A stretch of DNA of 27,835 nucleotides from an uncultured Alphaproteobacteria bacterium (GCA_910585375.1 CAJUCZ010000023.1:1-27835), one strand, 5' to 3'. Positions 7,199 through 15,870 are shown, counted from the stretch's first letter. Numbers and translations: made by a program. Notes: generated from the letters alone by a model not told the origin.

Positions 7199-9150
7199 TG
7201 GCAAAAAAAACAAGAAAGACCAAGCATAAATTTCCTTCGGTTACGCAATTGGAAATTTGCCGTGAAAATAATAACGGCGAGCTTATGGCCAAGGCTATAA
7301 ACAAAAAAGACAATCTGGAACGCGTAGAAATTTTTGTGCTGCCTAACCGCAAAATCAAGCCGGAACTGATGACAGGCGATGTTATTCTGGCCAGACTGAG
7401 CTGTGATAACGGCGTGTTTTCGGCCAAGCCGATCGTCCGCCTCAGCAAGCAGGAGCAGGCCGTTGAAAAAATGTACGGCGTGGTGGAGAAATACGGCAAC
7501 AAGGTGATGATTGCAAGTTCGGAAAAGAACTCGCGCAATATGTATGTCTTGGATTCCGGAAAAGGGCTGAAGCATGGTGATTATGTTTGCTTTTATCTGG
7601 AAGGGGACCGGCGGTTCAAGACGGTTCGCATCCTTAAGGTTCTGGGCCCGTTTGACTTACATAAAGCTACGGATTCTCTGGTTTTGGAAAAATATGACAT
7701 TCCGAATGTTTTTTCCAACAGGTTGAAAAAAGAGCTTAAAACGTTGCCGATTTATGATATTGCTGACAGGCTGGATTTGACGGATTTGCCGTTTGTGACC
7801 ATAGACGGTGACGATTCAAAAGATTTTGACGATGCTGTATGGGCGGAAAAAACGCCGGCCGGTTTCCGGCTCGGAGTTGCCATTGCCGATGTGGCATTTT
7901 ATGTGCGGCATTTGTCCGAACTGGACAGGGAGGCTTATAAACGTGGAAATTCGGTATATCTGCCGGATATGGTGGTGCCGATGTTGCCGGAGGTTTTGAG
8001 CAATGATTTGTGTTCTTTGCGGCCGCGGCGCCGTCGTCCGGTTCTGGCCTGTTTTATTGAAATTGACAATAACGGTAAAATCCTGAGTCATAATTTTCAT
8101 CGGGCGATTATCCGTTCTGCTGCCAGACTGACGTACGGCGAAGTTCAAAACGCGTTGGACGGGGAACGCAATGACAATACGGCACCGCTTTTTCATTGCG
8201 TGATAGAGCCGTTGTATGAGGCTTATCAGGCTTTGGCCATAGCGCGGCAGAAGCGCGGGGCACTGGAACTGGAAACTGATGAGTTTAAGGTTAAGTTTGA
8301 TAAGACCGGCACAGTTAAAACAATCGAAAAATGCCAACATTTGCTGAGCGAAAAAATTATCGAAGAATTTATGATTGCAGCCAATGTTGCGGCGGCGCAG
8401 ACGTTGAAGAAAAAGAAAGTGCCGGTGATGTACCGTATTCATGACAAGCCGAGAACCGAAAGGCTGCCGGATATGGAAGGTTTGTTAAAGACATTGAAAA
8501 TGAAGCTGCCGGATGAGGCCGCTTTGAAACCGCAGCATTTTAACAAGATTATAGACGCTTGTGAAAAATACGGTTTGCAATCCGGTGTGAGCGATCTGGT
8601 TTTGAGGATGCAGTCTCAGGCACAATACAGTCCTCATAATATCGGGCATTTCGGGCTGGGGTTGAAAGATTATGTTCATTTTACCTCGCCTATCCGCCGT
8701 TATGCCGATCTTCTGGTACACCGCGCGCTGATTAAGGCGCTCAAGCTTCCTGACGGCGGCGGTTTGGAGGACGGGGCGGACGAAAAGCTGTTTGAAGACA
8801 TCGGTGTTCACCTTTCCGATACCGAACGGCGGGCGGTTAATGCCGAGCGGGAGATGTTGTCCCGTTATATGGCGGAGTATCTTAATCCTGCTTTGGGGCA
8901 GGTCTTTGATGTGGCGATTACCGGATTTTCCAATGCCGGAATCTTTGTGCGGATTTCCGAAGTCGGTGCAGAGGGTCTGATTTTGATGAAGACTTTGCCC
9001 AATGACCATTATATGTTGCCGGAGAGCAAAATGTTTTTACGCGGAATGCGAAGCCGCCGGGAATTTCGTTTAGGGGACAAAATCAAGGCCGTGCTGAAAG
9101 AGGCCAATCCGGTTACCGGCGGGCTGACTTTTCGTTTTTATGAGGAATAA
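7198..9150 (+). CDS. rnr: Ribonuclease R (RNB-family 3'-5' exoribonuclease)
   Basis: This 650-residue enzyme is a processive hydrolytic 3'-to-5' exoribonuclease that degrades structured RNA. Cold-shock-like domains occupy about residues 60-150. The RNB domain follows with the metal-binding Asp cluster D203, D209, D211, D212 in T-I-D-G-D-D-S-K-D-F-D-D-A-V. Further RNB motifs are V-A-I-A-D-V-A-F-Y-V and H-F-T-S-P-I-R-R-Y-A-D-L. A C-terminal S1 domain spans about 570-648. It is shorter than typical RNase R (about 750-810): the N-terminal helix-turn-helix domain and the basic tail are missing. The start overlaps the xth stop and no upstream extension is possible in frame without overlapping xth, so the short form is real. 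Confidence 0.94.
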   Translation: MAKKTRKTKHKFPSVTQLEICRENNNGELMAKAINKKDNLERVEIFVLPNRKIKPELMTGDVILARLSCDNGVFSAKPIVRLSKQEQAVEKMYGVVEKYGNKVMIASSEKNSRNMYVLDSGKGLKHGDYVCFYLEGDRRFKTVRILKVLGPFDLHKATDSLVLEKYDIPNVFSNRLKKELKTLPIYDIADRLDLTDLPFVTIDGDDSKDFDDAVWAEKTPAGFRLGVAIADVAFYVRHLSELDREAYKRGNSVYLPDMVVPMLPEVLSNDLCSLRPRRRRPVLACFIEIDNNGKILSHNFHRAIIRSAARLTYGEVQNALDGERNDNTAPLFHCVIEPLYEAYQALAIARQKRGALELETDEFKVKFDKTGTVKTIEKCQHLLSEKIIEEFMIAANVAAAQTLKKKKVPVMYRIHDKPRTERLPDMEGLLKTLKMKLPDEAALKPQHFNKIIDACEKYGLQSGVSDLVLRMQSQAQYSPHNIGHFGLGLKDYVHFTSPIRRYADLLVHRALIKALKLPDGGGLEDGADEKLFEDIGVHLSDTERRAVNAEREMLSRYMAEYLNPALGQVFDVAITGFSNAGIFVRISEVGAEGLILMKTLPNDHYMLPESKMFLRGMRSRREFRLGDKIKAVLKEANPVTGGLTFRFYEE

Positions 9151-9163
9151 CTGCGGGACGGGC

Positions 9164-9191
9164 TTGTCAAAACAGGCCGGCGCGTTAAAAT
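9164..9191 (+). promoter_or_regulatory. Candidate sigma70-type promoter for the S41 peptidase gene
   Basis: TTGTCA at 9164-9169 and TAAAAT at 9186-9191 are separated by 16 nt, in the gap between rnr and the S41 peptidase gene and about 36 nt before its start codon. Each box differs from consensus by one base. No mapping data support it. Confidence 0.4.
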
Positions 9192-9227
9192 ATAATCAAG
9201 ATAAAGTGATAATCGGGAACAGGACGA

Positions 9228-10325
9228 ATGTATAAATTTATTTTCTTTTTGCTTTTGGCACTGACGGCAGCAGAACCGGTAAAAGCCGATTATGATACAA
9301 TAGCTTTGGTTTATCGTAAAGTTCATGAAGAAAATCCACAACACTTGAGTTATACGCGGATAACGGAAGAGGCTCTCAAAGGTCTGCAGAATATGGATGA
9401 CAAACTGAAGTTTGGCATTCAGGCCGGCCGCGTTACCGTTTATTATGGCGGAAAAATGGTCAGGAGTTTTCACAAACCGGAACAGGATAAGGCCGAAGAC
9501 TGGGCTGATTTGACAGAGGAGGTTGTGGCTGCGGCAAAAAAGGTTTCCGGACAGGTGTCTTTGCATGATTTTGAAGCCGCGGACGAGATGTTGTCGGCGT
9601 TGACGCTGGAGTTAAAGGACGGATCGAAGTATTATAAAGCCATGGACTTGGCAGATGAAGAGGTTTTTGTGCCCAGAAAGGCTTTTTCCGCTTATCAGAG
9701 AGAGGGCGTTGTGCATGTGAAGATCAAGGTCTTTGACAGAGACAGTGCCGAAAAGTTGCGTCAGGCAATTGAGAAAGAAAAGGATGCTGCCGGTATGGTT
9801 TTGGACTTGCGCGGCAGTTCCGGAGGATCTTTGGCGGCAATGGTTAATATTGCCGATATGTTTCTTGATGACGGGATTATTGTGTCGGTTAAAAGCGGGG
9901 ACGGTCAGGAAGAGAATTTTTATAATGCCAATGCCGGCGGGGAATGGGATAAAAAACCGCTGGCGGTATTGGTGGACGCCGGTACGGCATCTTCGGCCGA
10001 GGCATTGGCTCTGAGCCTGCAGGAGCAGGGTCGGGCAAAGCTTGTGGGAACGCGGACTTACGGCAAAAGTACGGTTCAGGAACTTACAGATTTGGACAAT
10101 GGATCCCGTTTGTCTTTAACAACGTCAAAAATTCTCGGCCCGTCGGGGGCGGAGGTGTCGGAAAACGGCTTGGTTCCCGATATTTGTACTGCTTATATGG
10201 GAAAGGTTCAGAAGCCGGAATTTGTGGCACAGAAGGCAAAAGCCGCCGATTGTCCGCGCCAGGAAAGGGAAGGACAGGAGTTTGACATTCTTACGGCCAG
10301 GGTTTTAATTCATAAAAAATTATGA
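9228..10325 (+). CDS. Exported S41-family serine peptidase (CtpA/Tsp-like, no PDZ)
   Basis: The protein has 365 residues with a signal peptide (M-Y-K then a hydrophobic core, likely cleaved after V-K-A at residue 20), so it acts in the periplasm. The S41 core is clear: V-L-D-L-R-G-S-S-G-G at 191-200, the catalytic Ser in G-T-A-S-S-A-E (S255 by spacing) and the general-base Lys in R-T-Y-G-K-S-T-V (K280). The Ser-Lys distance of 25 matches Tsp and CtpA. Residues 21-130 do not look like a PDZ domain, so substrate choice probably differs from standard CtpA. Two cysteines (C320 and C342) near the C-terminus could pair. A weak AGGA precedes ATG 9228. Substrate unknown. Confidence 0.88.
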   Translation: MYKFIFFLLLALTAAEPVKADYDTIALVYRKVHEENPQHLSYTRITEEALKGLQNMDDKLKFGIQAGRVTVYYGGKMVRSFHKPEQDKAEDWADLTEEVVAAAKKVSGQVSLHDFEAADEMLSALTLELKDGSKYYKAMDLADEEVFVPRKAFSAYQREGVVHVKIKVFDRDSAEKLRQAIEKEKDAAGMVLDLRGSSGGSLAAMVNIADMFLDDGIIVSVKSGDGQEENFYNANAGGEWDKKPLAVLVDAGTASSAEALALSLQEQGRAKLVGTRTYGKSTVQELTDLDNGSRLSLTTSKILGPSGAEVSENGLVPDICTAYMGKVQKPEFVAQKAKAADCPRQEREGQEFDILTARVLIHKKL

Positions 10326-10333
10326 AATTGTTG

Positions 10334-10361
10334 TTGACAATGTGTTAAAAAAATGTATAGT
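10334..10361 (+). promoter_or_regulatory. Sigma70-type promoter of rpmG
   Basis: A consensus -35 box TTGACA at 10334-10339 and a near-consensus -10 box TATAGT at 10356-10361 are separated by 16 nt. They lie about 45 nt before the rpmG start, right behind the preceding stop codon. This is the best promoter match seen in the window. Confidence 0.75.
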
Positions 10362-10406
10362 GCAGTCAAATGTTTTTAAATTTGTAACCTTTTAAGAGTA
10401 AAAAAA

Positions 10407-10574
10407 ATGGCAAAAGCAATTAAAGTTAAAGTAAAATTGGAAAGCACGGCCGGTACAGGCACTTTTTATCTTGCTGAAAAAAATCCGAGAACTCATCCGG
10501 AAAAACTGACTTTGAAAAAATATGACAAGAAGTCTAAAAAACACGAAGAGTTTGTTGAGAAGAAACTGAAGTAA
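10407..10574 (+). CDS. rpmG: Ribosomal protein bL33
   Basis: A 55-residue protein starts at ATG 10407: M-A-K-A-I-K-V-K-V-K-L-E-S-T-A-G-T-G. It continues with F-Y-L-A-E-K-N-P-R-T-H-P-E-K-L-T-L-K-K-Y-D and ends K-K-L-K. This is the cysteine-free form of bL33, a small basic large-subunit protein near the E site. Length is normal. It has its own consensus promoter and a strong terminator, so it is probably a monocistronic, highly expressed gene. An AAGAG stretch about 10 nt upstream is the only SD candidate. Confidence 0.95.
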   Translation: MAKAIKVKVKLESTAGTGTFYLAEKNPRTHPEKLTLKKYDKKSKKHEEFVEKKLK

Positions 10575-10607
10575 GTTTTTTTCAGAATTTTGTAAGTGAA
10601 ATAGAAA

Positions 10608-10637
10608 AGTGCCGCCGGAGCAGGGCGGCGCTTTTTT
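10608..10637 (+). terminator. Intrinsic terminator of rpmG
   Basis: A 9-bp stem with one G-U pair, AGTGCCGCC at 10608-10616 and GGCGGCGCT at 10624-10632, has a 7-nt loop and is followed by six T residues (10632-10637). Confidence 0.9.
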
Positions 10638-10689
10638 GTTATTGGCATTTTGAGAGAAAACCAAGTACAATTTTGGTTATATCAAATTT

Positions 10690-11631
10690 TTATGATTCCA
10701 GAAGTTTGGCTTTTTGGTATTCTTTCTTGAGGGTTTCGGTTTGAACATCGGTGTACCTTTGGGTCGTGGCAAGCGAACTGTGGCCGAGCAGCTCCTGAAT
10801 GGAGCGCAGATCGGTTCCTTCCGCCAAAAGGTGAGTGGCAAAAGAATGTCGCAGAGCATGGGGCGTCAATGAATCGGAAAGGCCCAACGATATTCGAATC
10901 TTTTGCAGCTGCCGTTGGATGATGCGGGGTAAAAGCCGTTCGCCGCGTGCTCCCACAAACAAAGGTTCACCTTCTTTAAAATGGTAGGGGCAGTTTTGCA
11001 CATATTCATCTATCGCGTCAACGACAACAGGCAACAGAGGCACAATTCTTTCTTTATTGCCTTTACCTCTTATACGCAATATGTTGTTTTGACTGGTAAT
11101 GTCGCCAAAGTTCAGCGATAAGGCTTCGGAAATACGCAGTCCGCAGCCGTAAAGCAGAATGAAAACGGCGGTGTCGCGCAGCCCCTGCCATTCGTTTTTT
11201 GCAAAGTTTGCCGCTTTTCTCAGGATGGTATTGGTTTCATTGACCTCCAGCGCTTTGGGAAGGCTTTTGGGCAGCTTGGGCGAGGAAATAATGCTTAATG
11301 CTGAATTCTTAATAATGTCATTGTCGTCAAGCCAGCGAAAAAAATTTTTCAGTGTGGAAATGTTGCGCGCAAGGGTTGTTTTGCACAAATTTCTACCGGC
11401 CCGTGCTGAAATATAGCTGCGAAATGTTCTGACATCAATGTTATGCAGGTCTTCAATTTGTGCCGTTCGGCCGAGTCTGTTTTTCAAAAAGCCAAAAAAA
11501 TCTGACAGGTCGCGGCAATAACCGTCAAGCGTATTGGGGGAATAACGGCGCTCGTTTTGCAACCAGCCCTGCCACTTTTGGATTAAGTCCAAAATTTTTT
11601 TATCTGTTTGGTAAGTTATTTTGCTTTTCAT
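10690..11631 (-). CDS. xerC: Tyrosine recombinase XerC-like
   Basis: This 313-residue tyrosine recombinase has an N-terminal SAM-like core-binding domain (about 10-110) and a C-terminal catalytic domain with the full set of active residues: R166 in G-L-R-I-S-E, K190 in G-K-G-N-K-E-R, H258 and R261 in H-A-L-R-H-S, H284 in L-L-G-H-S and the nucleophile Y293 in Q-R-Y-T. Length and motifs fit XerC/XerD, which resolve chromosome dimers at dif. Proximity to priA and atpH matches the alphaproteobacterial xerC locus, so XerC is preferred over XerD or an integrase; there is no att site or phage gene nearby. The start ATG 11629-11631 lacks a clear SD. Confidence 0.85.
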   Translation of the reverse strand: MKSKITYQTDKKILDLIQKWQGWLQNERRYSPNTLDGYCRDLSDFFGFLKNRLGRTAQIEDLHNIDVRTFRSYISARAGRNLCKTTLARNISTLKNFFRWLDDNDIIKNSALSIISSPKLPKSLPKALEVNETNTILRKAANFAKNEWQGLRDTAVFILLYGCGLRISEALSLNFGDITSQNNILRIRGKGNKERIVPLLPVVVDAIDEYVQNCPYHFKEGEPLFVGARGERLLPRIIQRQLQKIRISLGLSDSLTPHALRHSFATHLLAEGTDLRSIQELLGHSSLATTQRYTDVQTETLKKEYQKAKLLES

Positions 11632-11752
11632 ATTTTCAATTTAATGTTTAAAAGTAACTTTTTAGTAAATATATACAGAGTTATGTAAATAAATATAGAC
11701 AAAAAAGAAAGGATGATATAAACTGAAATTCAAAAGGATATTATCAGTTTAG

Positions 11753-11761
11753 AATTATTAA
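11753..11761 (+). promoter_or_regulatory. AATTATTAA leader motif, copy 1
   Basis: The 9-mer AATTATTAA lies 16 nt before the start codon of the gene at 11778, which has no SD. The same 9-mer stands 11 nt before the NGWY-repeat genes at 16004 and 17230, in each case followed by AAATT-like sequence. Function unknown; promoter, binding site or translation signal are all possible. Confidence 0.35.
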
Positions 11762-11777
11762 CTAAATTAATCGACAT

Positions 11778-12362
11778 ATGGAAGTGCGAGGAAAATTAAT
11801 TAATGTATCTCGGCCTTATTATCAGGTGGAAACCACTCATGCCAAGCAATGTGTGAGTTTTGTTATCTGTGATGCCAAAGGGAGAAACCGTTTTTTTTCT
11901 GTGTCTCAGGAAAATGAGGTTAAGCTGATTATGGTTTCCGAGATTGGCGATGAGATGCTGCTTCATCTTTATTATAGCAAAGAATGCGGTTTGTTTCATG
12001 CAGGTCATCGGTTGCAGAGTATTGAAAATTTGACGCTTGGTCAGACAGCAAAGTTTGAGAATGTTGGCAAACAACGCTTCAGCGGCAGACTTGTCCGAAT
12101 TTCAAGAGCTTTTTGTTTAACTGATTCTTTCTATCAAGGAGAGCATTGCTGTGTTACGCCCGAGATTATTGTCCGTGCGATTTTTGTTATTGAAGCAAAG
12201 GGGAAAAAGCTTGTTGCGGAAACGACAAAAATGGAGGTTATCCAGTTTTTGCAGATGGCTGATAAGGGGGATGCATTGGTGCTTGAGTTTAGTTATCAGG
12301 GAAATGTTTCTTATATTAGAAACGAAAGACTCAGACTTACTTACCGTGATTTGTGCAGATAG
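11778..12362 (+). CDS. Unknown protein with two similar halves
   Basis: The 194-residue protein has no signal peptide or membrane helix and no family I recognise. It appears to be an internal duplication. Residues 5-82 and 103-187 line up as G-K-L-I-N-V-S-R / G-R-L-V-R-I-S-R, then a beta-rich middle, L-I-M-V-S-E-I-G-D-E-M-L-L-H-L-Y-Y / F-L-Q-M-A-D-K-G-D-A-L-V-L-E-F-S-Y, and an ending H-R-L-Q-S / E-R-L-R-L. A beta-barrel-like fold is possible (inference). There is no SD before ATG 11778; instead the AATTATTAA motif shared with the NGWY-repeat genes is present. The gene is divergent to xerC and ends in its own strong terminator, so it stands alone. Confidence 0.65.
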   Translation: MEVRGKLINVSRPYYQVETTHAKQCVSFVICDAKGRNRFFSVSQENEVKLIMVSEIGDEMLLHLYYSKECGLFHAGHRLQSIENLTLGQTAKFENVGKQRFSGRLVRISRAFCLTDSFYQGEHCCVTPEIIVRAIFVIEAKGKKLVAETTKMEVIQFLQMADKGDALVLEFSYQGNVSYIRNERLRLTYRDLCR

Positions 12363-12379
12363 TCGATAACATTTAACAA

Positions 12380-12404
12380 CTGCCGGTTCTCCGGCAGTTT
12401 TTTT
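12380..12404 (+). terminator. Intrinsic terminator before gpsA
   Basis: A 7-bp GC-rich stem, CTGCCGG at 12380-12386 and CCGGCAG at 12391-12397, with loop TTCT is followed by seven T residues. Confidence 0.9.
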
Positions 12405-12485
12405 GTCTGTACAAAGGAGAAAATTTCTTTGACAAATGCTGTTTTCAGAAATTTAATCTTTGTAAGAACTTTAGGAGAAAAGATT

Positions 12486-13481
12486 ATGGCAGCGAAAAAA
12501 ATAGCTTTTATTGGCGGGGGCGCATGGGGTGGTGCTCTGGCGATTGTTTGTGCAAAGGCCGGTCGGGATGTGATTGTCTGGGATATTAATCAACAAGTGA
12601 TTGATGCCGTTAACCTCCGGCACGAGTTTCCTGTACATTCCGGAATTGTGCTGTCTGAAAAAATTGTTGCGACGAATGATATGAGCGATTTAGCCGGTGC
12701 AGATGTATTTTTTGTAACAACGTCGATTGCCGGTGCGAGAGATGTTTTGGGGAAAATGCGGACTATTATCGGCGGAATGCCGGTCGTGATGACATCAAAG
12801 GGGCTGGAACATTCAACAGGTCTTCTGGCTTTTCAGGTGGCGGAAGAGTTGTTGGGACCGGAAGCAAAAGTCGCCTTGCTGGCCGGTCCGAATTTTGCCA
12901 GTGATGTTGCCAAAGGAAAAATTTCGGCTACGGTTCTTTTTTCAAAATATCCGCAGGTTGCAAAAATGCTGGCGGAAGCTTTGGCTTCTGAGGTTTTCCG
13001 GCCTTATCAGAGTACCGATATTATGGGAGGTTCGGTTTGTGGCGTGGTAAAAAATATTATTGCCATTGCTGCCGGCATTTCCGACGGTATGGGGCTTGGC
13101 GAAAATTCCAGAGCTGCAATCATTACACGGGGGTTGGCCGAAATGTCGCGGCTGGTACTGAAAATGGGCGGCAAGGCCGAGACGGTAGCCGGATTGGCCG
13201 GTGTCGGCGATTTGTTTTTGACGGCGTCTTCCATGCAGTCCAGAAATTATTCTCTGGGTTTTGGCATCGGACAGGGAAAAACGGTTGAAGAAATTATGAA
13301 AGCGCGGACAGCGACGACGGAAGGATTGTTGAGCGCATCTGTCATTAATCTTCTGGCAGAAAAGTATCAGGTAGAAATGCCGTTGTCGGCGGCAGTATAC
13401 GAAGTGACGTCAGGTCAGTTTCCGGCGGCAGAAACAGTCAAGAGACTGATGAACAGACCTTTGAAAGAAGAGTTGGCCTGA
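12486..13481 (+). CDS. gpsA: Glycerol-3-phosphate dehydrogenase [NAD(P)+]
   Basis: GpsA reduces dihydroxyacetone phosphate to sn-glycerol-3-phosphate for phospholipid synthesis. The 331-residue form from ATG 12486 has normal length. A Rossmann motif G-G-G-A-W-G at 10-15, S-K-G at 104-106, L-A-G-P-N-F-A at 132-138, the catalytic Lys in V-V-K-N (K189), and G-L-A-G-V-G-D-L-F-L-T at 236-246 are all present. GGAG stands 8 nt before this ATG. A TTG at 12429, also behind an AGGAG, opens the same frame 19 codons earlier. It would place an unusual extension before the Rossmann fold, so the ATG is preferred. The gene follows a terminator and precedes priA by 97 bp. Confidence 0.94.
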   Translation: MAAKKIAFIGGGAWGGALAIVCAKAGRDVIVWDINQQVIDAVNLRHEFPVHSGIVLSEKIVATNDMSDLAGADVFFVTTSIAGARDVLGKMRTIIGGMPVVMTSKGLEHSTGLLAFQVAEELLGPEAKVALLAGPNFASDVAKGKISATVLFSKYPQVAKMLAEALASEVFRPYQSTDIMGGSVCGVVKNIIAIAAGISDGMGLGENSRAAIITRGLAEMSRLVLKMGGKAETVAGLAGVGDLFLTASSMQSRNYSLGFGIGQGKTVEEIMKARTATTEGLLSASVINLLAEKYQVEMPLSAAVYEVTSGQFPAAETVKRLMNRPLKEELA

Positions 13482-13517
13482 TTTGGGCATGGCTTTGCAT
13501 GCATTATAAAATTTGGT

Positions 13518-13544
13518 TTGAATTTATGCATGTTATGATATGAT
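13518..13544 (+). promoter_or_regulatory. Weak promoter candidate for priA
   Basis: TTGAAT at 13518-13523 and TATGAT at 13539-13544 are 15 nt apart (16 if TTTGAA one base earlier is used). The region also contains an imperfect inverted repeat, CATGCA...TGCATG, around 13498-13532. Spacing is short, so support is modest. Confidence 0.3.
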
Positions 13545-13578
13545 AAGGCAAAATTGAAAGAATCCGGAGACTGGAAAA

Positions 13579-15756
13579 TTGGGAAAAATTGTCGGGGTTA
13601 TGCTGACCCTGCCGTTTAATAACGTATTTGACTATCAGGCAGATGATGATGTTGTACTCGGTGACATTGTCAGGGTTTCGTTCGGGCGCGAACACGTTAT
13701 CGGGGCGGTTTGGAAATTCGGGAAATCCTGTAATCTGGAAGATGCAAAAATTAAACCGATCGGCGAGAGATATTCTTTTCCGCCGTTGTCGGATGCTTTA
13801 AGAAAATTTGTGGATTTTGTTGCGCAATATAACATGGCTTTTGCCGGTTTGGTTCTTAAAATGGTTTTAAGCGTGCGCAGCGTGTTTGATGATCCGAAAA
13901 CGCTGTTGCTTTATAAACTCTCCGGCAAGACTTTGGCTGAGGCAAAGATTAAAAATTCCGATGCGCGCTGGAGGGTGATGGATTTTTTGAAATTTGCTCC
14001 TTTTACCCGTGGAGATATCTGTAAAGGTGCGGGGGTGACGATGCCGGTTGTCAATAAGCTTATTGAAGCCGGTGTTTTGGAACCGGTGGAAGTTGAAGAT
14101 AAATGGACGTTTGAACGTCCGCAGCCCGATTATAGCAAGGTGAAGCTTACGGCTGAGCAGCAAATTGCCGCGGAAGAGCTGGTTTCAAAAGTCGGCAATG
14201 GTTTTTCGGCAACATTGTTGGACGGGATTACAGGTTCCGGTAAAACGGAGGTTTATTTTGAGGCGGTGGCGGAAACTCTCCGGCAGGGAAAGCAGGTGCT
14301 GATTATGGTGCCGGAAATTTCTTTGACGACGCAGTGGCTCAGGCGTTTTGAGCGCCGCTTCGGGGTAAAGCCTGCCAAATGGCATTCGGCTTTGGGCAAT
14401 CGTGAAAGGACGGAAACGTGGAAAGCTGTTGCCGAAGGGCAGGCTCAGGTTTTGATCGGAGCGCGTTCGGCCTTGTTTTTGCCTTATCAAAATCTGGGGT
14501 TGATTGTGGTTGATGAAAGTCACGATCATTCTTTTAAGCAGGAAGATGTGGTTAATTATCAGGGGCGCGATATGGCGGTCGTGCGGGCAAAATTCGAAGG
14601 ATTTCCGATTGTCCTGTCGACGGCGACACCTTCACTTGAGACGATTAATAATGTTGAAGAGGGAAAATATGACTGTGTAAAGCTGACCAGCCGTTTTGCG
14701 GCAGCGGAGCTTCCGGAAATCAAAGTGATTGACTTGAAAAAAGACAAGCCGGTCAAAGGCAGCTGGGGCGTTTCCTGGCTGGCGCCGAGCCTTGTGGCGG
14801 CTTTGAAAGAGAATTTGGAAAAAAATGAGCAGTCAATGCTGTTTTTGAACCGCCGCGGTTATGCCCCGCTGACAATCTGCCGCGATTGCGGATATCGGAT
14901 ACAATGTCCGAATTGTACATCCTGGCTGACGGAACACAGGTCACAAAAAAAACTGATTTGCCATCATTGCGGTTTTTCCATGAGCATGCCTAAAGAATGT
15001 CCGGAATGTCATTCGGAGGAGGGACTTACTGCCTGCGGTCCGGGTGTGGAGCGGATTGCCGAAGAGGTAAAAGCGCGTTTTCCCGATGCAAGGATAAAAA
15101 TTATTTCCAGCGATATAACTTCCAGCGTGACGGAGGTTTCTGCCGTTATCAGAGAAATGGAGCAGGGGCTGGTTGATATTCTTATCGGGACACAGATTTT
15201 GGCAAAAGGGCATCATTTTCCGACCCTGACTTTGGTGGGTATCGTGGATGCGGATTTGGGACTGATGGGAAGTGACTTGCGTGCATCCGAGCAGACGTAT
15301 CAGTTGCTTTCCCAAGTTTCCGGACGGGCGGGGCGAGGAGAGAAAAAGGGAACGGTTTATTTGCAGACGCTGTATCCGGAAAATGCGGTTTTGAAAGCTC
15401 TGATTAATAATGACCGGCAGGAATTTCTAAAGTTGGAACGTCAGAGCCGGAAGATTTTGAAGATGCCGCCTTTCGGCAAGTTGGCAGCCCTTATTGTTTC
15501 GGGAACGAATCAGGAAGCGACCGAACGTGTGGCCGTCTGGTTGGGGAATACGGCGCCGAACAATGATTATATTACGACTTTGGGACCCGCGCCTGCGCCG
15601 ATTTTTATGCTGCGCAACAAGTATCGTTTCCGGCTGTTGCTTAAAACCTCGAAAAACATCAGAATCCAAGACGTTATTCGCGATTGGCTGGCAAAAGTTC
15701 AAATTCCTTCAGGGGTGAGAGTGGGGGTGGATATAGATCCATACTCCTTCATGTAA
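13579..15756 (+). CDS. priA: Primosomal protein N' (replication restart helicase PriA)
   Basis: This 725-residue superfamily-2 3'-to-5' helicase reloads the replisome at stalled forks. The N-terminal DNA-binding domain (about 1-105) begins with V-M-L-T-L-P-F-N-N-V-F-D-Y. Walker A is G-I-T-G-S-G-K-T-E at 216-224. Walker B is D-E-S-H at 312-315, where most PriA have DEEH. Eight zinc-binding cysteines lie at about 434, 437, 443, 446, 461, 464, 474 and 477. R-A-S-E-Q-T-Y-Q-L-L-S-Q-V-S-G-R-A-G-R-G marks motif VI. The start is TTG 13579 behind GGAG; ATG eight codons later is less likely because conserved residues precede it. The stop codon lies inside the left arm of a long palindrome. Confidence 0.95.
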   Translation: MGKIVGVMLTLPFNNVFDYQADDDVVLGDIVRVSFGREHVIGAVWKFGKSCNLEDAKIKPIGERYSFPPLSDALRKFVDFVAQYNMAFAGLVLKMVLSVRSVFDDPKTLLLYKLSGKTLAEAKIKNSDARWRVMDFLKFAPFTRGDICKGAGVTMPVVNKLIEAGVLEPVEVEDKWTFERPQPDYSKVKLTAEQQIAAEELVSKVGNGFSATLLDGITGSGKTEVYFEAVAETLRQGKQVLIMVPEISLTTQWLRRFERRFGVKPAKWHSALGNRERTETWKAVAEGQAQVLIGARSALFLPYQNLGLIVVDESHDHSFKQEDVVNYQGRDMAVVRAKFEGFPIVLSTATPSLETINNVEEGKYDCVKLTSRFAAAELPEIKVIDLKKDKPVKGSWGVSWLAPSLVAALKENLEKNEQSMLFLNRRGYAPLTICRDCGYRIQCPNCTSWLTEHRSQKKLICHHCGFSMSMPKECPECHSEEGLTACGPGVERIAEEVKARFPDARIKIISSDITSSVTEVSAVIREMEQGLVDILIGTQILAKGHHFPTLTLVGIVDADLGLMGSDLRASEQTYQLLSQVSGRAGRGEKKGTVYLQTLYPENAVLKALINNDRQEFLKLERQSRKILKMPPFGKLAALIVSGTNQEATERVAVWLGNTAPNNDYITTLGPAPAPIFMLRNKYRFRLLLKTSKNIRIQDVIRDWLAKVQIPSGVRVGVDIDPYSFM

Positions 15757-15870
15757 AAACAAAACTGCGTATAAAGGGCTATTAATACAGAAATTACAAA
15801 AGGAAGTTTCCTCACGTACTACTTCTTTTATTATTTCTTATTACCAGCCTCTTTCTTCGCAGTTTTTACA
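15752..15870. repeat. Long imperfect palindrome behind priA (element P1)
   Basis: The left arm from 15752 and the right arm ending at 15870 are imperfectly complementary over about 50 nt each. The outermost match is TGTAAAAAC / GTTTTTACA, then CTGCG, AAAG.GGCT, TAATA, AGAAAT and AAAAG.AAGT. The centre holds CACGTACT near 15814. The left arm begins in the last codon of priA and contains its TAA. The right arm covers a micro-ORF on the other strand. AATACAGAAATT in the left arm and TTATTTCTTATTA in the right arm also occur in element P4 behind atpD. Confidence 0.75.

Noticed and set aside
9228..10325. Tail-specific protease with PDZ domain (true CtpA)
   Set aside because: The S41 catalytic core is present but no PDZ domain is visible, so only the family-level name is given.
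10690..11631. Phage or island integrase
   Set aside because: No attachment-site repeat, tRNA or phage gene is near. Length, motifs and proximity to priA and atpH fit XerC better.
12429..12485. N-terminal extension of GpsA from an upstream TTG
   Set aside because: It would add 19 residues before the Rossmann fold. The ATG at 12486 has a proper SD and gives normal length, although an AGGAG before the TTG keeps a small doubt.
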